Source: Gilliamella sp. wkB308 | Lineage (GTDB): Bacteria; Pseudomonadota; Gammaproteobacteria; Enterobacterales; Orbaceae | Direction of reading: 5' to 3' | Assembly (NCBI RefSeq): GCF_001690185.1 | Contig: NZ_LZGN01000007.1 | Span: 1-64,000 of the forward strand | Length of the DNA stretch: 64,000 nucleotides | Shown: piece after piece, positions 9,936 to 17,090 of the stretch | Layout of the letters: every line of letters begins with the position of its first letter | Numbering within the stretch: the first letter of the stretch is position 1 | Translations under genes and position numbers: made by a program | Notes under the pieces: model-generated | The model's database searches: none | The model's input: the letters and a program-made list of their open reading frames with translations, nothing else | Told to the model about the DNA's origin: nothing

Positions 9936-10361
9936 ATGAGTGCTTCATTATATGACATCTTATATGGCTATTTTGAGTCTGGTATCCCGATAGATGAAAT
10001 AGCCGAAAATGAACAAACCATTATAAGTGTAATGGATAATATCGAGCGTATTCTAAATAGTCGGGCAGGGGCTATCAACCATATGCCTGATTATGGGCTA
10101 CCGGACATGTCCACTATCTTTCAGGCATTACCGTCATCAGCTTACGTATTAATGAGAGCCATAGAACAAACATTACTCATTTATGAGCCACGACTTGAAT
10201 CAATAAATATCAATATTGATGAGAAAAATAAAGATTCTATGGTGCTTAGCTATGAATTAGTCTGTTATTTTAAAGAAGGTGGACTAGTCAAATACGGTAC
10301 TTATTTTATGCCCGATGGCAAAGCACAATTAAGATATACCAAAAAAACAGCACGAAATTAA
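9936..10361 (+). CDS. tssE: Type VI secretion baseplate protein TssE (gp25-like)
   Basis: A 141-residue protein of the phage T4 gp25 lysozyme-like family. TssE is the baseplate component that starts sheath polymerisation. Visible signatures are VMDNIERILNSRAGAI and the DYGLPDM motif, which is the family hallmark, then IEQTLLIYEPRL. It begins on the base after the tssJ stop and is the last T6SS gene here. The DNA changes character straight after it, into phage-like remnants. Confidence 0.95.
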   Translation: MSASLYDILYGYFESGIPIDEIAENEQTIISVMDNIERILNSRAGAINHMPDYGLPDMSTIFQALPSSAYVLMRAIEQTLLIYEPRLESININIDEKNKDSMVLSYELVCYFKEGGLVKYGTYFMPDGKAQLRYTKKTARN

Positions 10362-10462
10362 TAAAGGATAGATAAATAAAAAGCATAACAAATTGGTTAA
10401 TAATAAAACAAAAATAAACCGTTTACATCTGTATTAACAATAAACAGCATATCGGAGTAAAA

Positions 10463-11142
10463 ATGCTTGGAGAACGAATAAAAATAGCTAGATGTAAACG
10501 GGGATTGAGCCAGGGAGAGATGGGAAAAAATGGGTAACATTTAAAGGGCAGCGGTTTCTAAATGGGAAAACGGTACTAACAAACCAAAAAACTACATTTC
10601 TCAATTAATTAATGGCAAATCATCATTTGGTGAAAAATCAACTCGACGTTTGGAAAATGATTATGGCATACCTGAATTTTATTTAGACAAACCAGAACAT
10701 AATGAATTATATGGAATTAATCAGAATAATAGAGATCACATTAATGATAACAACTACATAATTGAAATTTTGGATATTAATGCTAGCGCAGGATTAGGCT
10801 ACCTAAACTCGGATGTGATGGAAATGGTTAAATTAATTGAATATGATTCGGAGCAGGCAAAATTATTATTTAGGGGCGTTAGCGCTGAAAATTTGAAAGT
10901 CATCAATATCAGTGGTGGCAGTATGCAGGACACGTTAGATAGCGGTGATGCAATATTTGTTGATGTATCTAAACGGATGTTTGAGGGGGGATGGAATTTA
11001 TGTTTTTATATTCGGTCGTAATTTATTTGTAAAACGATTACAGGTAATTAAAAATGTTATTCGAGTGAAATCCGACAATCAACTTTATATACATGGAAAG
11101 GTTATATTGAGCCAATCCATGTTATTGAGAAAGCACGGATAA
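10463..11142 (+). pseudogene. Frameshifted phage CI/LexA-like repressor (HTH plus S24 peptidase)
   Basis: Three reading-frame pieces together make one repressor. The first, starting at ATG 10463 after CGGAG, gives LGERIKIARCKRGLSQGEM, the start of an XRE helix-turn-helix, and stops after 24 codons at about 10537. Another frame resumes with AVSKWENGTNKPKNYISQL and runs to about 11021 through the S24 segment; NISGGSMQDTL holds the expected nucleophile Ser. A run of six G at about 10984-10989 has one G too many. The next frame continues with GIYVFIFGRNLFVKRLQ, carrying the expected catalytic Lys, to the stop at 11142. At least two separate lesions make it non-functional as written. No lytic phage genes follow. 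Confidence 0.85.
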
Positions 11143-11189
11143 CCGCTTCGACGTTTTTTTTAAATAATAAAGGCAGAAGGAATAGATTA

Positions 11190-12074
11190 ATGGAAAAAAG
11201 AAAAATAATTCATGAAGGTGAAATTGTTTTGGGTGAAACAATAATACCATGTTATGTCCTAGAGGATGGAACTAGAGTTTTATCTGGTAATGCGATGCAA
11301 AATGCACTGAAGTTGCAAGAAGAGCATGAAACGAAATCAGGGACAAGGTTGGCCAGATATTTGAATCAAAAAACGCTTGAACCCTTTATTTATAAGGGCA
11401 AAAGTCCTGACCACTTCAACCCAATTGAGTGTTATAAGGGGACTCAAAAAATTAATGGTTATGAGGCAACAATACTCGCTGATATTTGTGAAGCATTTCT
11501 TGAGGCTAGAAACAATATAAATTTATCCACGAGACAGAAAATCATTGCTGATCAATGTGAAATATTAATTAGAGGTTTTGCTAGAGTTGGTATTGTAGCA
11601 TTAATAGACGAGGCTACTGGTTATCAGTATGAAAGAGAAAGATTTGAATTACAAAAAATTCTCACCGCTTATGTCTCAGAGGAAATTTTGAAATGGCAAC
11701 TAACATTTACGGATGATTTTTATAAAGAAATTTTTAGATTGTGGGGTTTACCATTTATACCTAAATATATTAAAAATAAGCCGTCGTTTATCGGTAAATT
11801 GACCATTAAATACATATATGATCAAATGCCTAAAGGTGTAATTGAAAAAGTAAAGGACAATATCGGGAAAACAGAAAATGGGAACTGGAAATATAGATGG
11901 CATCAATCTTTAACTTCTGATGTTGGTCGGGAACACTTGAGAAAACAAATCATTGAAGTTACGACGTTAATGTCCGTTTCTGAATCTAAAGAACAATTTA
12001 ATTATTTATTTAAAAAGAAATACAACGATGAACCTCAGTTACAATTAGAATTCAATGAGAATTTACTTAAATAA
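11190..12074 (+). CDS. P63C domain-containing protein (phage-associated)
   Basis: A 294-residue open gene resembling the P63C domain family, common in prophages and other mobile elements and of unknown biochemical role. Visible features are an N-terminal beta-rich GEIVLGETIIPCYVLEDGTR segment, a YEATILADICEAFLEARN helix, RGFARVGIVALIDEATGYQ, and a C-terminal FRLWGLPF segment followed by a basic region. AGAAGGA lies about 12 bases before the ATG. Unlike the repressor upstream and the integrase stub downstream, it carries no lesion. It ends in a clear terminator, so it is its own unit or shares one with the broken repressor. Family call is from memory of sequence pattern; function is unknown. 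Confidence 0.75.
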   Translation: MEKRKIIHEGEIVLGETIIPCYVLEDGTRVLSGNAMQNALKLQEEHETKSGTRLARYLNQKTLEPFIYKGKSPDHFNPIECYKGTQKINGYEATILADICEAFLEARNNINLSTRQKIIADQCEILIRGFARVGIVALIDEATGYQYERERFELQKILTAYVSEEILKWQLTFTDDFYKEIFRLWGLPFIPKYIKNKPSFIGKLTIKYIYDQMPKGVIEKVKDNIGKTENGNWKYRWHQSLTSDVGREHLRKQIIEVTTLMSVSESKEQFNYLFKKKYNDEPQLQLEFNENLLK

Positions 12075-12092
12075 GATCATTCACTGAGACAG

Positions 12093-12114
12093 AGCCCGCT
12101 ATTGCGGGTTTTTT
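12093..12114 (+). terminator. Rho-independent terminator after the P63C gene
   Basis: An AGCCCGC / GCGGGTT stem with a four-base TATT loop is followed by a run of T, 18 bases after the stop at 12074. Confidence 0.85.
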
Positions 12115-12427
12115 CATGTCTAAAATCTGCATAAAAATCTTTTTACTCTCCATGTGAAAAAACACTCAACCACACAAAATTTATAATTATCTAACCTATT
12201 GTTATATAAATAAAATAATTTTTTTTGAAAAAGTTTAGTTATTAATAAACATTTTGTTTTGCTTTTGGTTAGCTATTTACTAAACTAAACACATCAAAAC
12301 AAATCAAGTTAACAAAGCAATTAAACAATACCACGAGTTATTTAACAATAAATAGATAAATGAGGTAATTTTTATGTTTAATTTAGGCGATAAAGTGGTG
12401 GTAAATGGTTTTTAGGCTAACGGCGAA
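12115..12427. other. AT-rich gene-free stretch with a 13-codon ORF remnant
   Basis: No gene is visible across most of this stretch, which is very AT-rich and looks like a control region. At 12374-12415 an ATG with a good GAGGTAA site opens MFNLGDKVVVNGF and stops at TAG. Reading past that stop would give ANGEV and run into the decayed CRISPR-like repeat at 12428. It may be the start of a small phage gene cut by decay or rearrangement. Confidence 0.5.
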
Positions 12428-12456
12428 GTGTTCCCTATATACATAAGGATAAACTG
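12428..12456 (+). CRISPR. Isolated decayed type I-E CRISPR repeat
   Basis: Exactly 29 bases that begin GTGTTCCC, keep TATACA at the centre and end GGATAAACTG. This matches the type I-E repeat architecture (GTGTTCCCC... to GGGATAAACCG). By eye 23 of 29 positions agree with the type of I-E repeat whose centre is CCCGTATACACGGGG, and all six differences are C-to-T or G-to-A transitions. No second repeat sits 61 bases away; an integrase stub begins a few bases later. It belongs with the array remnant at 13136-13338. Confidence 0.6.
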
Positions 12457-12469
12457 TTTTTTTGATACT

Positions 12470-12640
12470 AACTATTGGGGCGGAACATCGCCAACGTTTC
12501 ACGAGATTAGATCGCTATCGGAACGTTTGTATAGAGTTCAAAGAGTTGATAAGAGAAACCTTTTGGGTCATAAATCACAGAAGATGACAGATAAATATAA
12601 CGACAGTAGAGGACGAGAATGGCGATACCTGAAAATATAA
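12470..12640 (+). pseudogene. C-terminal remnant of a lambda-type tyrosine integrase
   Basis: An open frame encodes SPTFHEIRSLSERLY, LLGHKSQKM and KYNDSRGREW. These are the HxxR box, the second active-site His and the nucleophilic Tyr of a lambda-like integrase, lined up as in the phage lambda Int C terminus. The N-terminal and core parts, including the first catalytic Arg, are absent, and about two residues are missing before the LLGHK box. The frame is open back to 12428, where it runs through the CRISPR-like repeat instead of integrase sequence, so the junction lies near 12457-12470. It cannot recombine DNA. Confidence 0.85.
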
Positions 12641-12894
12641 ATATTTATAAAGTTTACGTTATTAAAAAACGACGAGGAGGTAGTGAAATAATTAAAAATC
12701 TCAGTACAAAAACTCCATTTTTTCCTGCCGCTAAAGAGGCGTTTTTAGAGCTATATAAATTACCGCTAGATAAAAATCATCTAATATTAATGTCCAAAAA
12801 TAATAAACAAATTAATGCATATCGCTATCAATCAGAACGCGGTGAACGTGATTACTTTGATGAAACGATGGATCTAATAGATGAGCTTAGCTGA
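12619..12894 (+). CDS. Small protein of unknown function in the phage remnant
   Basis: A 91-residue ORF overlapping the last 22 bases of the integrase stub. AGAGGACGAG before the ATG is a plausible ribosome site. The protein starts MAIPENINIYKVYVIKKR, has a central FFPAAKEAFLELYKLPLD helix and a charged RYQSERGERDYFDETMDL end. It reads like a compact alpha/beta phage or plasmid accessory protein. I do not recognise the family. Immediately downstream is a frameshifted short protein (12904-13101) that may have been its partner. Confidence 0.5.
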   Translation: MAIPENINIYKVYVIKKRRGGSEIIKNLSTKTPFFPAAKEAFLELYKLPLDKNHLILMSKNNKQINAYRYQSERGERDYFDETMDLIDELS

Positions 12895-12903
12895 GGCGCA
12901 AAA

Positions 12904-13101
12904 ATGAGCTGGTAGAAGTAGATTGCTCGGATTGTATCTGACAGATAATGAACAAGCGCTAGTAACTGAATTGGGTGAAAAATATGGCTCTAAAAAAGCC
13001 GCTATTTTTGCTGGACTATCCCTACTAAAAACAACACACAAAAAAAGCAATTGGTGATTATATAGAATGCTTAATATATAAAACAATCATACAGTCAATT
13101 A
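12904..13101 (+). pseudogene. Frameshifted short DNA-binding-like protein
   Basis: The ATG at 12904 is followed at once by stops, but one base further on the frame reads GRSRLLGLYLTDNEQALV, then TELGEKYGSKKAAIFAGLSLL. This looks like a ribbon-helix-helix or similar small regulator. A second slip in an A-rich run near 13042 moves the coding sense to another frame (AIGDYIECLIYKTI). At least two indels are needed to restore one protein, so it is dead. The approximate 3' limit is where coding similarity fades. Confidence 0.5.
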
Positions 13102-13135
13102 AAACTAACCGACTGGACGGGTTTCCAGATTTCTG

Positions 13136-13338
13136 TTTATACCTGTATACACAGGGATAAACCGCAAGAAAAATTATCAGATTTATATAAAAATTTATAT
13201 TCCCTATATATACTGAAATAAACCGAATCGGCAGATAATAACACCAAACTAGATTTAGTGTTCTAATACAATAAACTGCTTCAACATGAACACTATTAAC
13301 ATACGAAAATGATTCCCCGTTTACACAAGAATATGCAA
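13136..13338 (+). CRISPR. Decayed type I-E CRISPR array remnant, four degenerate repeats
   Basis: Repeats B (13136-13164), C (13197-13225), D (13258-13278, internally deleted) and E (13310-13338) lie in strict order. B, C and D start exactly 61 bases apart, the 29-base repeat plus 32-base spacer of type I-E systems. E begins after a further spacer of about 32 bases. B ends GGGATAAACCG, C ends AAATAAACCG, D reads GTGTTCTAATACAATAAACTG in shortened form, and E has TTCCCCGTTTACAC. Spacers are 13165-13196, 13226-13257 and about 13279-13309. No cas gene lies in the window. Array identity rests on spacing plus repeat similarity, read by eye. Confidence 0.75.
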
Positions 13339-13419
13339 TACTAACGCTGTGATGACAAACCCTTTCGTATCTGTATTTCTATTGATTTTATTTCATTTTT
13401 CAAATAATTGGAGTTTATT

Positions 13420-14340
13420 ATGAAACTACGTAAAGTCATGATTATTGGAGTAGGGAATGTGGGATCTACGACGGCTTATACCTTAGTTAATCGTGGTATT
13501 TGTGAAGAAATTGTACTGGTTGATGTAAATAAAGATCGGGCTTATGGACATGCTCAGGATTTGTTAGATGCGGCTGCTTATCGGCAAAATATGATTAAAG
13601 TCAGTTTACGTGATGCCAACGATTGTGCTGATATTGATATTGCGATTATTACGGTTACTTCGGGATTAGCGCAAAAAAGCCGAGCGGAGGAGCTAGCTGG
13701 TACGTCAAAAATAGTTGCAACGATTGTGCCAGATATGATGAAAAATGGTTTTAAAGGGATTTTTTTAGTGGCGACTAACCCTTGTGATGCGATTACTTAC
13801 CAAGTTTGGCAATTATCAGGTTTACCCCGTCATCGGATAATTGGTACTGGGGTTTGGCTTGATACAGTAAGGTTACGTCGTTTATTGGGTGAACAAATGG
13901 ATATTGGTCCACAAAGTATCGATGCGTTTATTATTGGTGAGCATGGCGATTCACAATTTCCCGTTTGGTCGCATTCATCGATTTATGGCATTAACCTTAA
14001 TCATCTTGAAAAAAATAGAATCGATTTTAATGATATTGGCAGCAAAGCGAAGAATAAAGGTTTTGAAATTGCTAAATTTAAGCATTGCACTGAATATGGT
14101 ATCGCCAGTACGATTACTGAAATTTGTCAGCATATTTTTACTAACAGCCATCGTGCGTTAGCATTAAGTTGTATTTTACATGGGGAGTATGGTTATCAAG
14201 ATGTGGCAATAGGTGTGCCTGCGATTTTAGATCAGCATGGTATCAAAAAAATTATTGAGTTAGATTTTTCAGATAATGAAAAGCAGTTATTTAAAAATAG
14301 TGTCGAGATTATTAAGGGTTATATTGCACATATTAAATAA
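13420..14340 (+). CDS. L-lactate dehydrogenase family NAD-dependent 2-hydroxyacid dehydrogenase
   Basis: A 306-residue LDH/MDH-superfamily enzyme that would interconvert a 2-oxoacid and an L-2-hydroxyacid with NADH. The N-terminal Rossmann loop reads IIGVGNVGSTTAY. ATNPCDAITY, then GTGVWLDTVRLR (the Asp/Arg pair) and IGEHGDSQFPVWS (catalytic His) are in place. The substrate loop reads TSGLAQKSRAEELA, not the usual NQKPGETR of classical LDH, so the substrate may be another 2-oxoacid, as in hydroxyisocaproate dehydrogenases. I use the ATG at 13420 with GGAG seven bases upstream; a TTG at 13408 is in frame but poorer. It starts about 80 bases past the CRISPR remnant and faces the next gene. Confidence 0.85.
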   Translation: MKLRKVMIIGVGNVGSTTAYTLVNRGICEEIVLVDVNKDRAYGHAQDLLDAAAYRQNMIKVSLRDANDCADIDIAIITVTSGLAQKSRAEELAGTSKIVATIVPDMMKNGFKGIFLVATNPCDAITYQVWQLSGLPRHRIIGTGVWLDTVRLRRLLGEQMDIGPQSIDAFIIGEHGDSQFPVWSHSSIYGINLNHLEKNRIDFNDIGSKAKNKGFEIAKFKHCTEYGIASTITEICQHIFTNSHRALALSCILHGEYGYQDVAIGVPAILDQHGIKKIIELDFSDNEKQLFKNSVEIIKGYIAHIK

Positions 14341-14391
14341 GCGTGTTTGGTCTGATAGTTGTTTTATACTCAGTCAACGGATATATCACCC

Positions 14392-14417
14392 AGAACGCTA
14401 ATTTTAGTTAGCGTTCT
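14392..14417. terminator. Hairpin between convergent genes
   Basis: A perfect 10-base stem AGAACGCTAA / TTAGCGTTCT with a six-base loop sits between the LDH-family gene and the oxidoreductase facing it. The following T content is modest, so termination efficiency is uncertain. Confidence 0.5.
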
Positions 14418-14468
14418 GCTATAAACGTTTGGCAACTTATTATTTCATTTTGTATATTTTAAAGATCT

Positions 14469-15449
14469 TTAATGTTGATCGGCAGGAAACACCACACCAG
14501 TTTGCTTTCTTATTTCAGTCAAGATTGTTGATGATAGTATCGAATAGGCTAAACCGTTATGATCTACGTTACGTTGTTGATATAGCTTAGCGAATTCTTC
14601 TGCTTCGTAATACATATCATTATTGTGTTGTGTAAGGGTGATTTCTTTTTTTTCACCGATTCTTGGTTGATAAATAATACGCTCACAAGTGGCAAGATTT
14701 TCAATAATAAGCGATCCATTTTCGCCTTGAATTTCACTAGGAAGGTAAGAGTTACTGACTTTTGAATGCCAAATGATGACATCAAAATCGTCATAATTAA
14801 GTAAGACACTGCCATGCGCATCGACACCTGACGCAAGTTTTGTCGCACTGGCATTTGTTTTATTGGGATATCCCCATAATTCTAGTCCAAAATTAAGTGG
14901 GTAAACCCCAATATCCATTATAGAACCATTTGAAAAGGTGGGATTAAACGTGTTGGGATTATTGCCATTCAAATAACTTTCATAACGGCTGGAGTATTGA
15001 CAGTAGTTGAGTAGTGCTTTGCGAATTCTTCCTAACTTTGGAAGATAATCCCGAATTAATTGATAATTGGGCAAATAAACGGTTTTAAGTGCCTCAAAAA
15101 TGAGTTTTTTGTGTTGTTTGGCAATGTTAATTAATGTTTGGGTTTGCGTCAAATTCGAGGTTAATGGTTTTTCACATATTACATCTTTATTATTTTCTAA
15201 CATCAATTTGGCTTGTTCAAAATGGAGTGAGTTTGGGCTTGCAATGTAAACAACATCGACATTGGCATATTGAGCAAGCTCGGTAAGCTTATCAAATACC
15301 GTATTAACTTGGTATTTTTTTGCCAGTTCATTGGCTTTGTTGATATCACGGGAATAGATAGCGGTTAATTGATATTGTTTAGTTTGTAATGCCGCATCAA
15401 TGAATTTTTCAGTGATCCAATTGGTTCCAATTGTTGCTAATTTAATCAT
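14469..15449 (-). CDS. Gfo/Idh/MocA family oxidoreductase
   Basis: A 326-residue NAD(P)-dependent dehydrogenase. The N-terminal nucleotide-binding fold starts KLATIGTNWITEKFIDAAL, with DVVYIASPNSLHFEQ and the family catalytic motif VICEKPLTSN (EKP, Lys at about residue 95). The GSIMDIGVYPLN segment in the C-terminal sheet is also typical. Substrates in the family range from sugars to trans-dihydrodiols, and nothing here fixes which. It is a single gene downstream of ilvA but separated from it by a hairpin, so it is probably not part of the ilv operon. Confidence 0.85.
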   Translation of the reverse strand: MIKLATIGTNWITEKFIDAALQTKQYQLTAIYSRDINKANELAKKYQVNTVFDKLTELAQYANVDVVYIASPNSLHFEQAKLMLENNKDVICEKPLTSNLTQTQTLINIAKQHKKLIFEALKTVYLPNYQLIRDYLPKLGRIRKALLNYCQYSSRYESYLNGNNPNTFNPTFSNGSIMDIGVYPLNFGLELWGYPNKTNASATKLASGVDAHGSVLLNYDDFDVIIWHSKVSNSYLPSEIQGENGSLIIENLATCERIIYQPRIGEKKEITLTQHNNDMYYEAEEFAKLYQQRNVDHNGLAYSILSSTILTEIRKQTGVVFPADQH

Positions 15450-15500
15450 GGTTAATCTATCAATTTTTTTAAAGGCTTAAACTATTTGATTAAGATTTAG

Positions 15501-15540
15501 GACTATTCACTTTAATTAATGCCCGTAAAAGTGAATAGTC
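15501..15540. terminator. Hairpin terminator candidate after ilvA
   Basis: A perfect 13-base stem GACTATTCACTTT / AAAGTGAATAGTC with a 14-base loop lies just past the ilvA stop. T-rich sequence follows on the plus side only, so it may act as an RNA 3'-end stabiliser as much as a terminator for the minus-strand operon. Confidence 0.55.
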
Positions 15541-15549
15541 TTTCTTTAT

Positions 15550-17088
15550 TTAATTCGAATTGGTTAAAAAGAGTTTTAACGATGGATTTTCGGTTTCGTT
15601 ATGGAAACCATAACCTAATTCGGTTAAGTGTTTACCAAAATCATGGCTATTGGTTTGGTCAATTTCAAATGCAGCAAGAACTCGACCATAATCAGTCCCA
15701 TGGCTTCGGTAATGGAACATTGAAATATTCCAGTTAGTACCAAGTGTTTGTAAGAATTTGAGTAATGCTCCTTGCGATTCTGGAAATTCAAAGCTGTAAA
15801 CTTGTTCTTGAATTGGCTTACAAGGCTTGCCACCAATCATATAGCGAACATGCAGTTTAGCCATTTCATCATCAGTCAGGTCAACTACGGGGTAACCCGC
15901 TGAAGTGAGTTGTTGCATGATGTCATCTTTTTCACTATTTTTAGTGATTTTAACACCCACAAAAATGCATGCCGATTCTTCATCATGATAGCGGTAATTA
16001 AATTCGGTGACTGAACGTCCACCCAATATCTGACAAAATTTTAGAAAGCTGCCTTTTTGCTCCGGAATCGTCACGGCGATTAAAACTTCTCGTTTTTCAC
16101 CTAATTCACAGCGTTCTGACACATAACGTAAATTATGGAAGTTTAAATTAGCTCCCGATAGGATATGAGCAAGGTTTTCACCTTGAATATTGTGTTTTTC
16201 AACGTATTTTTTAAGTCCTGCCAATGCGACCGCACCCGATGGTTCAGCAATGGCTCGAACATCATCAAATAAATCTTTGACAGCCGCACAAATTTCATCG
16301 CTATCAACAGTAATAATATCATCGATATATTGTTGGCAAAGTCTGAATGTTTCATCGCCGATGCGTTTAACGGCAACTCCTTCAGCAAATAAACCTACTC
16401 GATTTAAATCAACTGGGTGACCGGCATCTAAGGCTGCTTTTAAACAGGCAGCATCTTCAGGTTCAACTGCAATGACTTTAATCGATGGCATAATTTGTTT
16501 GATTAGGACAGCAACACCAGCAGCAAGCCCACCACCGCCAACGGGAACAAATATACGATCGAGTTTGGCATTTTGTTGCAACAGTTCCATGGCAATACTG
16601 CCTTGTCCGGCAATCACCAGTGGGTGGTCAAAAGGGGGAATAAAAATGCGTCGTTGTTCTTTGGCTAATTCTAAGGCTTTGGCTTTGGCTTCGTCAAAAT
16701 TCGCACCATAAAGCAAAACTTCACCCCCGAATCCTTTTACTGCTTCTACTTTGATGTCCGCTGTCGTTAAGGGCATAACAATAAGCGATTTTATGCCTAA
16801 TTTGCTCGCTGAAAATGCAACACCTTGTGCGTGGTTTCCAGCTGAAGCAGCAATAACGCCACATTGTCGCTCTTCTGGGGAAAGGCTGGCGATCATCGCT
16901 TGCGCACCTCGAATTTTAAAACTGTGCACTAGCTGACGATCTTCACGTTTGACAAATATCTGATTATTTAATCTGGCAGATAGTTTATCCATTTTTTCCA
17001 GCGGTGTGACTTGCGCCACATCATATACGGCACTGCAAAGCGTTGCTTTTAAATAATCAGCACCAGTCAGTATTGTTTGTTGTTTCAC
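15550..17088 (-). CDS. ilvA: Threonine ammonia-lyase, biosynthetic
   Basis: Converts threonine to 2-oxobutanoate and ammonia, the first committed step to isoleucine. The 512-residue length fits the biosynthetic form. The PLP Lys lies in VHSFKIRGAQAM (about residue 62), AASAGNHAQGVAFSA is the substrate Ser/Asn region, and PVGGGGLAAGVAV is the phosphate-binding glycine loop. Two C-terminal ACT-like regulatory halves (about 330-410 and 425-505) indicate isoleucine feedback inhibition. It ends the ilv operon, two bases after ilvD. Confidence 0.96.
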   Translation of the reverse strand: MKQQTILTGADYLKATLCSAVYDVAQVTPLEKMDKLSARLNNQIFVKREDRQLVHSFKIRGAQAMIASLSPEERQCGVIAASAGNHAQGVAFSASKLGIKSLIVMPLTTADIKVEAVKGFGGEVLLYGANFDEAKAKALELAKEQRRIFIPPFDHPLVIAGQGSIAMELLQQNAKLDRIFVPVGGGGLAAGVAVLIKQIMPSIKVIAVEPEDAACLKAALDAGHPVDLNRVGLFAEGVAVKRIGDETFRLCQQYIDDIITVDSDEICAAVKDLFDDVRAIAEPSGAVALAGLKKYVEKHNIQGENLAHILSGANLNFHNLRYVSERCELGEKREVLIAVTIPEQKGSFLKFCQILGGRSVTEFNYRYHDEESACIFVGVKITKNSEKDDIMQQLTSAGYPVVDLTDDEMAKLHVRYMIGGKPCKPIQEQVYSFEFPESQGALLKFLQTLGTNWNISMFHYRSHGTDYGRVLAAFEIDQTNSHDFGKHLTELGYGFHNETENPSLKLFLTNSN

Positions 17089-17090
17089 TT

